Assembly (NCBI GenBank): GCA_035575715.1
Contig: DATLXN010000019.1
Span: forward strand, 62,001-126,000
DNA from: JACCSI01 sp035575715
GTDB lineage: Bacteria; Acidobacteriota; Vicinamibacteria; Vicinamibacterales; UBA2999
Reading direction: 5' to 3'
Length of the DNA: 64,000 bases
This document shows, piece by piece, positions 28,120-37,629 of this stretch. Positions within the stretch are counted from its first letter, which is position 1, and each line of letters opens with the position of its first letter. Both the position numbers and the translations under genes were made by a program. The notes beneath the pieces were generated by a model that did not search any database, was not told where the DNA came from, and saw nothing but the letters and a program-made list of their open reading frames with translations.

Positions 28120-28668
28120 ATGCACGTCGCAGAACCGACCAACCTGACCTACGGCGTCATGGCCGAATTCGACTCCGCGCAAGCGGTGGTTGACGCGTCG
28201 CGGCTGGTCATGGCGGAGGGCTTCACCAAAGTGGAGGCCTACACGCCGGTGCCGGTCGAAGAGTTGAACGACATCATCCACAAGAAGCGGACGCGCCTGT
28301 CAGTGCTGGTATTGATCGGTGGTATCGCCGGCATGATGACCGGCTTCGGGCTGCAGTACTGGGCCGCGGTGATCGAGTACCCGATGAACGTGGGAGGCCG
28401 CCCGTATGCGAGTTGGCCGGCTTTCATCATCCCGTCGTATGAGCTGACCATTCTCTTCTCGGCGCTGGCCGCGGCCGGCGGAATGATCGCGCTCAACGGC
28501 TTGCCGCAGCCGTATCACCCGGTGTTCAACGCGCCGCGATTTTCGCTGGCCAGCTCGGACAAGTTCTTTCTGGTGATCGAATCGGTCGATCCGAAGTTCG
28601 AGATCACCACGACGTCGCGCTTTCTCGAGGGCACCGGCGCGAAAGGGGTTTATGAAGTTCCCGCGTAA
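28120..28668 (+). CDS. actD: Alternative complex III subunit ActD (DUF3341)
   Basis: A 182-residue protein with two central helices (LSVLVLIGGIAGMMTGFGLQ and a second around YELTILFSALAAAGGMIAL). The N-terminal VMAEFDSAQAVVDASR and the C-terminal LASSDKFFLVIESVDPKF are DUF3341 hallmarks. It bridges the membrane subunits in known structures. It overlaps actE by 17 bases. Confidence 0.92.
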   Translation: MHVAEPTNLTYGVMAEFDSAQAVVDASRLVMAEGFTKVEAYTPVPVEELNDIIHKKRTRLSVLVLIGGIAGMMTGFGLQYWAAVIEYPMNVGGRPYASWPAFIIPSYELTILFSALAAAGGMIALNGLPQPYHPVFNAPRFSLASSDKFFLVIESVDPKFEITTTSRFLEGTGAKGVYEVPA

Positions 28669-29305
28669 GGCCGGGATCGCGTTGCTGGTCTTGTTTGCGG
28701 CTGGCTGCCGTCAGGACATGCACGACGCCCCGCGCTACGAAGCGTACGAAGCCAATGCGTTTTATGCCGATGGTCGCGCGTCCCGCTCGGCACCGACCGG
28801 CACCGTGGCGCGCGGCTGGCTGCGCGACGACGAAGCGCTCTATACCGGCAAGGTCAATGGACAGGCGATCGACACGGTCCCGTTCGCGATCAGCCACGCC
28901 GATCTGAAACGTGGACAGGAACGATTCAACATCTACTGCACGCCGTGCCACGGCCGCCTTGGCGATGGCAACGGCATGGTCGTCCAGCGCGGCCTGCGCC
29001 AGGCGGCGAGCTATCACCAGGATCGGCTCCGCCAGGAACGGATCGGCTACTTCTACGACGTCATCACCAATGGCTTCGGCGCGATGCAGGGCTACGCCGA
29101 ACAGGTCCCGGTCCGCGACCGCTGGTTGATCGCGTCCTACGTGCGCGCGCTGCAGCACAGCCAGAACGCATCGGTCAACGACGTGCCGGCTGACCGGCGT
29201 GGCGAACTCGATGGCGCAACGACCGGGGCAGGCGCGACGACGCCTCGGCAGGATGCTCCGGCGAGTGGGTCTGGCAGCCCGGCCCAGCAACCGGTGAAAC
29301 ATTGA
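28652..29305 (+). CDS. actE: Alternative complex III subunit ActE, monohaem cytochrome c lipoprotein
   Basis: A 217-residue lipoprotein: MKFPRKAGIALLVLFAAGC gives a lipobox with the cysteine at residue 19. One haem site, YCTPCHGRLGDGNG, lies at about residue 95, and a later methionine (GFGAMQGY) can be the sixth ligand. The last 40 residues are a Gly/Ala/Pro-rich tail. The start overlaps the actD end. It delivers electrons to the oxidase. Confidence 0.92.
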   Translation: MKFPRKAGIALLVLFAAGCRQDMHDAPRYEAYEANAFYADGRASRSAPTGTVARGWLRDDEALYTGKVNGQAIDTVPFAISHADLKRGQERFNIYCTPCHGRLGDGNGMVVQRGLRQAASYHQDRLRQERIGYFYDVITNGFGAMQGYAEQVPVRDRWLIASYVRALQHSQNASVNDVPADRRGELDGATTGAGATTPRQDAPASGSGSPAQQPVKH

Positions 29306-29307
29306 TC

Positions 29308-30495
29308 ATGGCGACGACTGAAACGTATTCACCACCGGAATCGATTGGCGGGCTGCAGCGGCTCGGGATGGGCGTCGGCCTGTTCGGCTTCGTGCTGACC
29401 ATCGTCGGCTTTGTCTTGTCGGGGCAGGAAAAATTTTTCCAGGCCTACCTGGTCGCCTACACCTTCTGGTTCGGCATCATCCTCGGCAGCATGGCGCTGT
29501 TGATGGTGCAGCACCTGTCAGGCGGCGCCTGGGGCATTGTGATTCGACGGCCCCTCGAGGCGGTGGTCCGCACCATGCCGATCATGGCGGTGCTGTTCAT
29601 CCCGATTGTTCTCGGCATTCACGACCTCTATCACTGGTCGCATGCTGACGTTGCCGCCAACGATCCGATCATCGCGCAGAAGGCCGCCTACCTGAATACG
29701 CCGTTCTTTATTGCGCGCCAGGTGATTTACTTCGTGATTTGGATCGCGATGAGCACGCTGTTGACCCGCTACTCGGCAGAGCAGGATCGCACCGGCGACC
29801 CCGGCTTGGTTCGCAAGTTGTCGATTCTGTCCGGGGCCGGGCTGGTGATCTACAGCCTGACTGTCACCTTTGCGATGGTCGACTGGACGATGTCGATCAA
29901 TCCGCACTGGTACTCGACGATGTGGGGCCCGCTGTACATGGCTGGGCAGGGGCTATCGGCAATGGCGTTCGCGATTGTCATCGTGATCATGCTGTCGCAG
30001 ACCGCGCCGCTGAACCACGTCATCACCCATCACCACCTGCACGACCTCGGCAAGTTCCTGTTCGCGTTCCTGATGCTGTGGGCCTACCTGTCGTTCTCAC
30101 AGTTCCTGATTATCTGGTCGGCGAACGTGGTCGAAGAGATTCCGCATTACCTGATCCGCTGGGAAGACGGCTATCAGTGGCTGAGCGGGTTCATCATCAT
30201 CGGCCACTTCATCGTGCCCTACGTGCTGTTGCTGTCGCGTGACGTCAAGCGCGACTGGAAACGTCTGCGCGTCATTGCGCTGTGGATCCTGTTCGCGCGC
30301 ATCGTCGACTACTACTGGCACGTCGCGCCCGAGTTTCACAAGGAAGGCTTGAGCATCGGCCTGCTCGACCTGGCTACGCCGTTGGCGATTGGCGGAATTT
30401 TCCTGGCGCTGTTTGCCGCAAACCTGAAGGGTCGATCACTGCTCCCGGTGAACGATCCGGGCTTGCCGAAAGCGCTCGCGCATCACGTGCACTGA
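29308..30495 (+). CDS. actF: Alternative complex III subunit ActF, NrfD-like membrane protein
   Basis: A 395-residue polytopic protein with about ten helices, the second NrfD-like subunit. Characteristic segments are WFGIILGSMALLMVQHLSGG, TPFFIARQVIYFVIWI, AMVDWTMSINPHWYSTMWG and YLSFSQFLIIWSAN. ATG 29308 was preferred to an upstream TTG at 29302. ActC and ActF together hold the membrane core; ActF usually lacks a quinol site. Confidence 0.9.
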   Translation: MATTETYSPPESIGGLQRLGMGVGLFGFVLTIVGFVLSGQEKFFQAYLVAYTFWFGIILGSMALLMVQHLSGGAWGIVIRRPLEAVVRTMPIMAVLFIPIVLGIHDLYHWSHADVAANDPIIAQKAAYLNTPFFIARQVIYFVIWIAMSTLLTRYSAEQDRTGDPGLVRKLSILSGAGLVIYSLTVTFAMVDWTMSINPHWYSTMWGPLYMAGQGLSAMAFAIVIVIMLSQTAPLNHVITHHHLHDLGKFLFAFLMLWAYLSFSQFLIIWSANVVEEIPHYLIRWEDGYQWLSGFIIIGHFIVPYVLLLSRDVKRDWKRLRVIALWILFARIVDYYWHVAPEFHKEGLSIGLLDLATPLAIGGIFLALFAANLKGRSLLPVNDPGLPKALAHHVH

Positions 30496-30504
30496 TTGAA
30501 ATCT

Positions 30505-30984
30505 ATGGCTACTAACGACGCCGATCTCGAATACGGGCCGACGCCCGAGCATGCGGAATACGAGCACACCGATATCGACCCGTCGATTGCCGGCAAGTTC
30601 GCGATCTGGCTGGTCGCCGCCCTGTTGATCTCGGTCGGCATCGTCTACGGCACGTTCTGGCTGTTCGAGAATCGAACCCAGTCGACCGACAAAGCGGCGC
30701 AGATTTTCCCGCTCGCGGCTGGCCAGGTCAAGGAACCATCCGGGCCGCGCCTGCAGACGCAACCGTTCAAAGATCTCTACAACTTGCGCCAGGGTGAGCG
30801 CGACAAATTGACCAGTTACGGCTGGGTCGATCAGGGGAGTGGCGTGGTCCACATTCCGATCGAGGACGCGCTGCGGTTGATGGGTGAACGTGGCGGGGTG
30901 GTGTCGAGCCCGACGACCCCGAATGGACTCAACGACCTCGTTCAGGATTCATCGTCGGGTCGAACGAGTGCGCCGCGGTATTAG
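30505..30984 (+). CDS. Small single-pass membrane protein in the respiratory operon
   Basis: A 159-residue protein with an acidic N terminus (DADLEYGPTPEHAEYEH), one helix (FAIWLVAALLISVGIVYGTF, about residues 31-50) and a soluble periplasmic part with FKDLYNLRQGERDKLTSYG and VVHIPIEDALRLMGERG. The family is not one I can name with certainty, but a protein like this commonly stands between actF and sco genes. The position suggests assembly or an accessory subunit of complex III or the oxidase. The ATG at 30505 follows actF by 9 bases. Confidence 0.7.
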   Translation: MATNDADLEYGPTPEHAEYEHTDIDPSIAGKFAIWLVAALLISVGIVYGTFWLFENRTQSTDKAAQIFPLAAGQVKEPSGPRLQTQPFKDLYNLRQGERDKLTSYGWVDQGSGVVHIPIEDALRLMGERGGVVSSPTTPNGLNDLVQDSSSGRTSAPRY

Positions 30985-30987
30985 GCA

Positions 30988-31008
30988 GGGATCAGGGATC
31001 AGGGATCA
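30988..31008. repeat. GGGATCA heptamer array (3 copies)
   Basis: Three perfect copies of GGGATCA lie between the small membrane protein gene and sco1. The same heptamer forms arrays at 35607-35660 and, inside a gene, at 63399-63426. Confidence 0.8.
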
Positions 31009-31039
31009 GGCCCCAGTGGGAACAAGGAACTCGAGGAAC

Positions 31040-31879
31040 GTGAGTAAACGACTAGGGACAACGGTGGCGTTGATTGCGGCGGCGGTGATGACCGCGGCGG
31101 CGCAATCTGACGTGCCCGGCGTCAATCCGGCGCCCGGCGTGCCGTCGAGCCAGATGCCGAAGGTGTTGTCCGAGGTCGCCTACGAGCAGCGGCTCAACGC
31201 GCAGTTGCCGCTCGACTTGCCGTTCAAGGACGAAGACGGCCGCGTGGTGAAGCTGGGCGACTACTTCGGCAAGCGCCCGGTGGTGATGGCGTTCGTCTAC
31301 TTCGAATGCCCGATGTTGTGCACCCAGGTGTTGAACGGCTTGACGACGTCGCTATCGATCCTGCCGGAGTCGGCGGGCAAGGAATTTGATGTCGTCGCGG
31401 TGAGCTTTGATCCGCGTGAGACGCCGGCGCTGGCCAACGGCAAAAAGAAATCGCATCTCGACCGTTACCAGCGCGCGGGATCGGAACAGGGCTGGCACTT
31501 TTTGACTGGCGACGAGTCGTCGATCAAGGCGCTGACCGCGGCGGCTGGGTTCAAATACGTGTGGGACGACCGCACCAAGCAGTTTGCCCATCCCAGCGGC
31601 ATCCTGGTGACGACGGCGGACGGGAAAGTGGCGCGGTATTTTTTCGGCATCGAGTACGCGCCGCGCGACGTCAAGTTTGCGCTGATCGAATCGTCGGCCG
31701 GTCGCATCGGCAACCTGGTCGATCAGTTGTTGCTCTACTGCTATCACTACGATCCGTCAACCGGATCGTATGGATTTGTCGCGATGGGTGCGGTTCGGCT
31801 TGGTGGCGCAGTGACGCTGCTCGCCCTCGTGGGATTCGTGGTCGTATCTATTCGGCGCGACAATCGCGCCGGGCAGTAA
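31040..31879 (+). CDS. SCO1/SenC copper chaperone
   Basis: A 279-residue membrane-attached copper chaperone that loads the CuA site of cytochrome oxidase. GTG 31040 follows GAGGA by 3-4 bases and begins a signal peptide (residues 1-22). The thioredoxin-fold core has FVYFECPMLC (Cys-x3-Cys copper site) and the downstream FAHPSGILVTTADGKVARYF with the conserved histidine. A C-terminal helix (GAVTLLALVGFVVVSI) anchors it, as in other acidobacterial SCO proteins. Its place just before coxII fits. Confidence 0.9.
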   Translation: MSKRLGTTVALIAAAVMTAAAQSDVPGVNPAPGVPSSQMPKVLSEVAYEQRLNAQLPLDLPFKDEDGRVVKLGDYFGKRPVVMAFVYFECPMLCTQVLNGLTTSLSILPESAGKEFDVVAVSFDPRETPALANGKKKSHLDRYQRAGSEQGWHFLTGDESSIKALTAAAGFKYVWDDRTKQFAHPSGILVTTADGKVARYFFGIEYAPRDVKFALIESSAGRIGNLVDQLLLYCYHYDPSTGSYGFVAMGAVRLGGAVTLLALVGFVVVSIRRDNRAGQ

Positions 31880-31882
31880 CTT

Positions 31883-32893
31883 ATGTCTTTATTCGGAATC
31901 CCGATCTTTCCCGAGCAGGCGTCCTCATTCGCGATGGACGTCGATCTGCTCTATTTGTTTATCGTCGCGGTCTCGTCGTTCTTTGCGCTGTTGATCGCGG
32001 TGCTGGTGATTGCGTTCGGGATCAAGTTCCACCGCAAACATCCGGGTGAAGTCGGCGCGCGGATTGAAGGCAACCTGCCGATGGAGCTGATGTGGAGCGT
32101 CATCCCGACGGTCATTGCGATGGTGATGTTCGGCTGGGGCGCGTCGGTGTTCTATCACCTGCGCCGCCCGCCTGCCGAAGCGATGCACATCTATGCCGTC
32201 GGCAAGCAGTGGATGTGGAAGTTCCAGCATCTCGAAGGGCAGCGCGAGATCAATGAACTGCACGTGCCGGTCGGCCGTCCGGTCAAGATCACGGTGACCT
32301 CGGAGGACGTTCTCCACAGTCTCTACTTTCCGGCCTTCCGCACCAAGATTGACGCGATCCCCGGCCGTTATACGGAGCTGTGGTTCGAGGCGACCAAGGT
32401 CGGCAGGTTCCACATCTTCTGCGCCGAATACTGCGGCACCCGGCATTCCGGCATGATCGGATGGGTCAACGTGATGGAGCCGGCCGGATATCAGAGCTGG
32501 CTGGCCGGCGGCGGCGAAGGGTCCCTGGCCGATCGCGGCGCACAACTGTTCAATCAACTGGCGTGCAACACCTGCCATCTTGAAACCGGGCAGGGCCGCG
32601 GTCCATCGCTCAAAGATATTTTTGGCAAGCCGGTCGAACTCGCCGACGGCTCAACGGTGACCGTTGACGAAGCGTATGTGCGCGAATCGATCCTCAACTC
32701 GCAAGCCAAGATTGTGAAGGGCTTCCAGCCGCTGATGCCGACCTTCCAGGGTTTGATCAGCGAAGAAGGCCTGGTCGCACTGATTGAACATATCCGGTCG
32801 ATGTCGCCCAACGCGACCTCGGCGACCCCATCGGCCGCTGCGCCCACGCCTGCAGCGACGCAAAGCGGCGCGACCACGCCGCCCGGGCGATAG
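31883..32893 (+). CDS. coxB: Cytochrome c oxidase subunit II with fused cytochrome c (caa3 type)
   Basis: A 336-residue subunit. Two N-terminal helices (about residues 22-50 and 68-90) are followed by the cupredoxin domain with the complete CuA site: HSLYFPAFRTK and FCAEYCGTRHSGMIG. Residues 205-305 form a class I cytochrome c domain with LACNTCHLETGQGRGPSL and an axial methionine in PLMPTFQG. The fusion marks a caa3-type oxidase that can accept electrons from ActA/ActE through its own haem. Confidence 0.93.
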   Translation: MSLFGIPIFPEQASSFAMDVDLLYLFIVAVSSFFALLIAVLVIAFGIKFHRKHPGEVGARIEGNLPMELMWSVIPTVIAMVMFGWGASVFYHLRRPPAEAMHIYAVGKQWMWKFQHLEGQREINELHVPVGRPVKITVTSEDVLHSLYFPAFRTKIDAIPGRYTELWFEATKVGRFHIFCAEYCGTRHSGMIGWVNVMEPAGYQSWLAGGGEGSLADRGAQLFNQLACNTCHLETGQGRGPSLKDIFGKPVELADGSTVTVDEAYVRESILNSQAKIVKGFQPLMPTFQGLISEEGLVALIEHIRSMSPNATSATPSAAAPTPAATQSGATTPPGR

Positions 32894-32902
32894 AGACGAA
32901 TC

Positions 32903-34528
32903 ATGGACGTAACACGGACAATGCCGGCGACGCACTACCTGAACAACGGCCACGGCCTCGCGTCGTGGTTGTTGACGAAGGATCACAAGCGGATCGCGAT
33001 CATGTACTTGATCACGATCTCGGTGTTCTTCTTCCTCGGCGGCCTGATGGCCGCGGGCATCCGCCTCGAACTGGCGACACCCGAAGGCGACTTCGTTCAG
33101 TCCGACACCTACAACAAGTTCTTCACGCTGCACGGCGTGATCATGGTGTTCTTCTTCCTGATCCCGTCGATTCCGGCCACGCTTGGCAACTTCCTCATCC
33201 CGCCGATGATTGGTGCGAAGGATCTGGCCTTCCCGCGCATCAATCTGCTCAGTTATTACATTTACCTGCTCGGCGGCGTGTTCACGATCTATGCGATCGT
33301 CGCCGGTGGTGTGGATACCGGCTGGACCTTCTACACGCCGTACAGTGCGGCGGCGTCGAACACCAACGTCATCCCGACCGCACTCGGCGTGTTCATCGCC
33401 GGGTTCTCATCGATCCTGACCGGGCTCAACTTCATCGTCACCATTCACCGCATGCGCGCGCCGGGCATGACCTGGTTCCGCCTGCCGCTGTTCGTGTGGG
33501 CGCACTACGCGACCAGCCTGATCCAGGTGCTCGGCACGCCGGTCATCGCCATCACCATCGTCATGCTTGGCGTCGAGCGGGCCTTCGGGTTCGGCATCTT
33601 CGATCCGTCACGCGGCGGCGACCCGGTGTTGTTCCAGCATCTGTTCTGGTTCTATTCGCACCCGGCGGTGTACATCATGATCCTGCCCGCACTGGGCGTG
33701 CAGAGCGAGTTGATTGCCAATTTCAGCAAGAAGAAAATCTTCGGCTACAGCTTTGTCGCCTTCTCCAGCCTGGCCATCGCCGTCTTCGGGTTCATCGTCT
33801 GGGCCCACCACATGTTCGTATCGGGCATCTCGACCTACGCCGCCATGGTGTTCTCGTTCCTGAGTTTCTCGGTGGCGATTCCGTCGGCGGTCAAGGTCTT
33901 CAACTGGACTGCGACGCTCTATCGAGGTGCCATCTCGTTCGAGACGCCGATGCTCTACGCCTACGGGTTCATGGGTCTGTTCACGATCGGTGGATTGACC
34001 GGCCTGTTCCTGGCGACGCTCGGCACCGACATCCACATGCACGACACGTATTTCGTCGTCGCGCACTTCCACTACATCATGGTCGGCGGCGCGATCATGG
34101 GCTACATGGGCGGGTTGCACTTCTGGTGGCCGAAGATGGTGGGGCGGATGTATTCGGAGTTCCTGTCCCGGATTGCCGCGATCCTGATCTTCGTCGGATT
34201 CAACCTGACGTTCTTCCCGCAGTTCATCCTCGGCTACAACGGGATGCCCCGCAGATATCATGCCTACCCGGATGAATTCCAGGTGCTCAACGTCATGTCA
34301 TCGGCCGGCGCGACGGTGCTCGGCTTCGGCTACCTGCTGCCGGTGGTGTATCTACTGTGGTCGTTGAAGCACGGCGAAGTGGCCGGGCCAAATCCGTGGG
34401 GCGCTTCCGGCCTCGAATGGCAGATGACCTCGCCGCCGCCAACCGAGAACTTCCCCGTCACGCCGCGCGTGACGACCGAACCGTACGAGTTCACGCCGCA
34501 CGTGCCAAGGGAGATCAAAGTTGTCTGA
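32903..34528 (+). CDS. coxA: Cytochrome c oxidase subunit I
   Basis: A 541-residue, 12-helix catalytic subunit containing haem a, haem a3 and CuB. Ligand motifs include FFTLHGVIMVFFFLIPS (haem a), FWFYSHPAVYIMILPALG (CuB His and cross-linked Tyr), VWAHHMFVSG (CuB His-His), THIHMHDTYF-like TDIHMHDTYFVVAHFHY (haem a3 and haem a). K- and D-channel type residues are consistent with an A-family proton pump. It follows coxB by 9 bases. Confidence 0.95.
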   Translation: MDVTRTMPATHYLNNGHGLASWLLTKDHKRIAIMYLITISVFFFLGGLMAAGIRLELATPEGDFVQSDTYNKFFTLHGVIMVFFFLIPSIPATLGNFLIPPMIGAKDLAFPRINLLSYYIYLLGGVFTIYAIVAGGVDTGWTFYTPYSAAASNTNVIPTALGVFIAGFSSILTGLNFIVTIHRMRAPGMTWFRLPLFVWAHYATSLIQVLGTPVIAITIVMLGVERAFGFGIFDPSRGGDPVLFQHLFWFYSHPAVYIMILPALGVQSELIANFSKKKIFGYSFVAFSSLAIAVFGFIVWAHHMFVSGISTYAAMVFSFLSFSVAIPSAVKVFNWTATLYRGAISFETPMLYAYGFMGLFTIGGLTGLFLATLGTDIHMHDTYFVVAHFHYIMVGGAIMGYMGGLHFWWPKMVGRMYSEFLSRIAAILIFVGFNLTFFPQFILGYNGMPRRYHAYPDEFQVLNVMSSAGATVLGFGYLLPVVYLLWSLKHGEVAGPNPWGASGLEWQMTSPPPTENFPVTPRVTTEPYEFTPHVPREIKVV

Positions 34529-35288
34529 GGTAGTCGTGCACGCCGATGCGCACGGCCATGCAGGGCATGGTCACGGCGCACAACATCCGGCGCTGCAACA
34601 CCAGTTCGAGACGATGGGGCAGCAGAAAGAAGCGGCTGTCCTCGGCATGTGGGCGTTCCTGCTCACCGAAGTGCTGTTCTTCGGCGGCCTGTTCATGGCC
34701 TACATGCTCTACCGCATCTGGTACCCCGACGCCTTCGTCGCGGCCAGCACGTCGATCGACCTGAAGTGGGGCGCGCTCAACACCGTGGTTCTGATCGGCA
34801 GCTCGTTGACCATGGCGCTTGCCGTGCGCGCGGCGCAGACCAATCAGCGCAAGGCCACCGTCAACTGGTTGATCCTGACGATGGTCCTCGGCACCGTCTT
34901 CCTCGGCGTCAAGGTCATCGAGTACGCGGATAAGTTCGAGCATCACCACGTGCCCGGTCCGAATTTCGTGTGGGCCGAGCCCGGTCATGAAGCCGCCGGT
35001 GCCGACGCCGGCACCGCGTCGGATCATGCGGTGTCGGCGCAAGAGGCGGCCAACCTCCAGAACCACACGCAGATTTTCTTCAGCCTCTATTTCACGATGA
35101 CCGGGCTGCACGCGCTGCACATGATCATTGGCATCGGGATCATGCTGGTGATCACCTGGCAGGCGTATTCGGGTCGGTTCTCCAGCGAGTACTACACGCC
35201 CGTCGAGATGACCGGTCTCTACTGGCACTTCGTCGACATCGTCTGGATCTATCTGTTCCCACTGCTTTATCTGATTGATCGGTCCTAG
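34521..35288 (+). CDS. coxC: Cytochrome c oxidase subunit III
   Basis: A 255-residue polytopic subunit. TTG 34521 starts the frame within the coxA end and has GGGAG 8 bases upstream; the N terminus is histidine-rich (HADAHGHAGHGHG), a possible metal-binding tail. Family segments: WAFLLTEVLFFGGLFMAYML, GSSLTMALAVRAAQ, YFTMTGLHALHMIIGIGIM and TGLYWHFVDIVWIYLFPLLY. A 35-residue hydrophilic insert (GPNFVWAEPGHEAAGADAG region) precedes the last helices. Confidence 0.93.
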   Translation: MSEVVVHADAHGHAGHGHGAQHPALQHQFETMGQQKEAAVLGMWAFLLTEVLFFGGLFMAYMLYRIWYPDAFVAASTSIDLKWGALNTVVLIGSSLTMALAVRAAQTNQRKATVNWLILTMVLGTVFLGVKVIEYADKFEHHHVPGPNFVWAEPGHEAAGADAGTASDHAVSAQEAANLQNHTQIFFSLYFTMTGLHALHMIIGIGIMLVITWQAYSGRFSSEYYTPVEMTGLYWHFVDIVWIYLFPLLYLIDRS

Positions 35289-35290
35289 CC

Positions 35291-35596
35291 ATGTTTGGAC
35301 ATGTTTCGCCGCTCAAGGTTTACATCGGAATCTTCGCCGCGCTGATGGTGCTGACGGTGGTCACGATCCTGGTGGCCTACGTCGATCTCGGCGAGATGAA
35401 CAAGGTGGTCGCGATGGGCATCGCCAGCTTCAAAGCGACCCTCGTCGTGCTCTATTTCATGCACGTCAAATACAGCAGCCGGCTGACCAAGCTGATTGTC
35501 GTCTCGGGATTCTTCTTCCTGGCCATTCTGCTGACATTGACGATGGCCGATTACGGCTCGCGCCAGTGGGTCAATCCGCCGGCAATACTGCAGTAG
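35291..35596 (+). CDS. Cytochrome c oxidase subunit IV (prokaryotic type)
   Basis: A 101-residue protein with three helices, ending the oxidase operon 2 bases after coxC. The diagnostic sequence is SFKATLVVLYFMHVKYSSRL. It stabilises the oxidase. Confidence 0.9.
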   Translation: MFGHVSPLKVYIGIFAALMVLTVVTILVAYVDLGEMNKVVAMGIASFKATLVVLYFMHVKYSSRLTKLIVVSGFFFLAILLTLTMADYGSRQWVNPPAILQ

Positions 35597-35606
35597 ATCA
35601 AGAGCA

Positions 35607-35660
35607 GGGATCAGGGATCGGGGATCAGGGATCGGCGGGATCAGGGATCGCGGATCAGGA
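35607..35660. repeat. GGGATCA/GGGATCG heptamer array after the oxidase operon
   Basis: Imperfect tandem units of GGGATCR run from 35607 to about 35660, between the oxidase operon and the convergent methyltransferase-like gene. No terminator hairpin is visible here, so transcripts may read into the array. Confidence 0.8.
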
Positions 35661-35684
35661 AGAAGGGGATCTGTTCAGCGGGTC

Positions 35685-36131
35685 CTATGCTAATCGCGCG
35701 ATGACGTTGAAGCGTTCTTCTCCCACGGCATAGCCTGCCAGCCGCAGGTCGGTCAGCTCGATCGCCTTCATTCCCAATCCGGCAAACGTCCGGAGAAACC
35801 AACTGCGCTGAAACGCCGCGTCCGAGACGTCGAGGATTGCCACAGCGCGGTAGGCCTTGGCGACCATCCGTGCCACCGCCTCCGCGGCGGCGTCGTTGGC
35901 GGCTTCGAATCCGCCGCACGCAACCACGACGTCCCACTCGCCGGATGGCTCGAGGCCGCCGATGGTGCCGTGGCCGACCACGCATCCAGCGTCGCGGAGT
36001 GGCTCGAGAAAGGCCTCGGCACATGGCCCGACCGCAAACACGCGTTCGCCCTCTCGGAGTTCGAGCAGTTCAGAAATGTCGGCGACGAATGTGCGCCACG
36101 TGTCGTCGCTGACGCCGGGAAGTGGATTCAC
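35685..36131 (-). CDS. Methyltransferase-like protein with degenerate SAM site
   Basis: A 148-residue protein with a Rossmann-like pattern. The N terminus MNPLPGVSDDTWRTFVADIS and the segment following it (ELREGERVFAVGPCAEAFLE) resemble SAM-dependent methyltransferases, but motif I reads VGPCAEA instead of GxGxG, so SAM binding is doubtful. WDVVVACGGFEAA and WFLRTFAGLGMKAIEL correspond to later strands. The start is GTG 36131, 27 bases after the S8 protease stop on the same strand. It may be a paralogue that lost catalysis. Confidence 0.5.
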   Translation of the reverse strand: MNPLPGVSDDTWRTFVADISELLELREGERVFAVGPCAEAFLEPLRDAGCVVGHGTIGGLEPSGEWDVVVACGGFEAANDAAAEAVARMVAKAYRAVAILDVSDAAFQRSWFLRTFAGLGMKAIELTDLRLAGYAVGEERFNVIARLA

Positions 36132-36158
36132 AGAACGATTCTCGCACCGAGACGCGAC

Positions 36159-37535
36159 TCAGCGTAGCGCTGCGTCAATATCCAGGCAGCCCCAGCCAAG
36201 CGTCGGACTCGGCCGTTTCTTCATGCTCGACACCCGCGTCGCACTGTTCTGCAGCTTGCGAATAACTTGCGCGGGGCTCAGGGTCGGGTCCTTGGCCAGC
36301 ATTAATGCCGCGGCGGCGGCCACGTGCGGAGCGGCGGCGGAGGTGCCGTCGAAAGCGTCGTAGAGACGGTCGCCGTTCTTGTAGCTGTAGGTCGGGGTCG
36401 TCGAGATGATGGCGACGCCTGGCGCGGCGACCGAGATATGCGATCCGGTGTTGGAGAAAGGGGCACGGCGATCGGCGTGGTCGAGCGCCGCCACCGCGCA
36501 CACGCCATCGAGCGCGGCAGGGTATTGCTTCACTGCAGTCGCGGCATTCCCCATTGCGGCGACGACGACAATGCCGGCCTCGATCAGATCGGCAATCAAG
36601 TCACGCTCGGCGCGGTCCATCGTCTCGTCGCCGAGGCTCAGATTGAGCACGCGCACTTTGCCGACGCAGTAGGCCAGCGCTCGATAGTAGCCGGCCGCGT
36701 CCCATTCCGCCCTGCTCGGCAACACCTTGAGCACCAGCAGGTGCGCGGCGCATGCGCCGGCGATGCCGATGCCGTTGTTCAACCCGGCGGCGAGAATGCC
36801 CGCGACGTGGGTCCCGTGCCCTTCGTAATCGCGTCCGCTCTCGCCTTTGACGAAATTCTTGTACTCACTGACGACACTCGACAGATCGGGGTGCTTGGTG
36901 TCGACGCCGGTGTCAGCGACGCCGACGATGATCGCCGACGCGTCTTTGAAACCGGCGCGTTTACGGGCGTCTCCGAGCCGCACGGCGGTGTGCGCCCATT
37001 GACGCGACAGCAACGGATCGCGTGCCGCCGCGAACATTCGCCGAGGGTGCGCCACATAGGCGTAATCCACCTCCGCGGACGCCGAGGCGAGATACCTGGC
37101 GATGGCCTGCGGCTCTTCGCTGGCGGCGACCTCGATGGTGACCAGACCGCGGCCGCGCGAGGTCGGTAGCGGCGGCGCGACTGGATCGTGGAGAAACGCG
37201 CGGCGAACCGCCACCTTGGGCCGGCGCGCCTGTTCGTCGACAAACACCGGACGAATCGACCGGATGCGGGCGTTGTCGAGCAACTCGTCAAGAGCGGAGG
37301 GGGCCGTCTCGACCATCGAGTGACGTGCGGCCAGGGCACTCCGTTCAGGTGCCGTTGTTCTGAGCCTGGCAACGATTGTCCGCGATGGGCGCGGCGCGTG
37401 ATCATCCCACAAGCGAAAACGCGCGACGGGCGGCGCAGGAGTCTTGCTGATACGCGATTGTAGTGCTTCGTCCGTCCCGCCCGAATCGCTCTCAGCGGAT
37501 CGGCAGCCATGCCTTGTAGCCGTGCATGACGCCAT
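36159..37535 (-). CDS. S8 subtilisin-like serine protease
   Basis: A 458-residue protease. The catalytic triad is intact: VGVADTGVDTKHPDL (Asp), YEGHGTHVAGILAAG (His) and FDGTSAAAPHVAAAAAL (Ser), with the oxyanion asparagine in VVAAMGNAA. About 130 residues precede the domain and may act as a propeptide. ATG 37535 was chosen for its GGAGG site 8 bases upstream; no classical signal peptide is visible, so it may act in the cytoplasm or be exported in another way. Confidence 0.85.
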   Translation of the reverse strand: MASCTATRHGCRSAESDSGGTDEALQSRISKTPAPPVARFRLWDDHAPRPSRTIVARLRTTAPERSALAARHSMVETAPSALDELLDNARIRSIRPVFVDEQARRPKVAVRRAFLHDPVAPPLPTSRGRGLVTIEVAASEEPQAIARYLASASAEVDYAYVAHPRRMFAAARDPLLSRQWAHTAVRLGDARKRAGFKDASAIIVGVADTGVDTKHPDLSSVVSEYKNFVKGESGRDYEGHGTHVAGILAAGLNNGIGIAGACAAHLLVLKVLPSRAEWDAAGYYRALAYCVGKVRVLNLSLGDETMDRAERDLIADLIEAGIVVVAAMGNAATAVKQYPAALDGVCAVAALDHADRRAPFSNTGSHISVAAPGVAIISTTPTYSYKNGDRLYDAFDGTSAAAPHVAAAAALMLAKDPTLSPAQVIRKLQNSATRVSSMKKRPSPTLGWGCLDIDAALR

Positions 37536-37629
37536 CGAGGGACCCTCCAGCTCGACTGTCGCAGCAGTCCACGGAAGTGCGTCCAAGTACCTACGTTGTG
37601 ATAGCGTTTCTGTCGATAACTGGTACAGC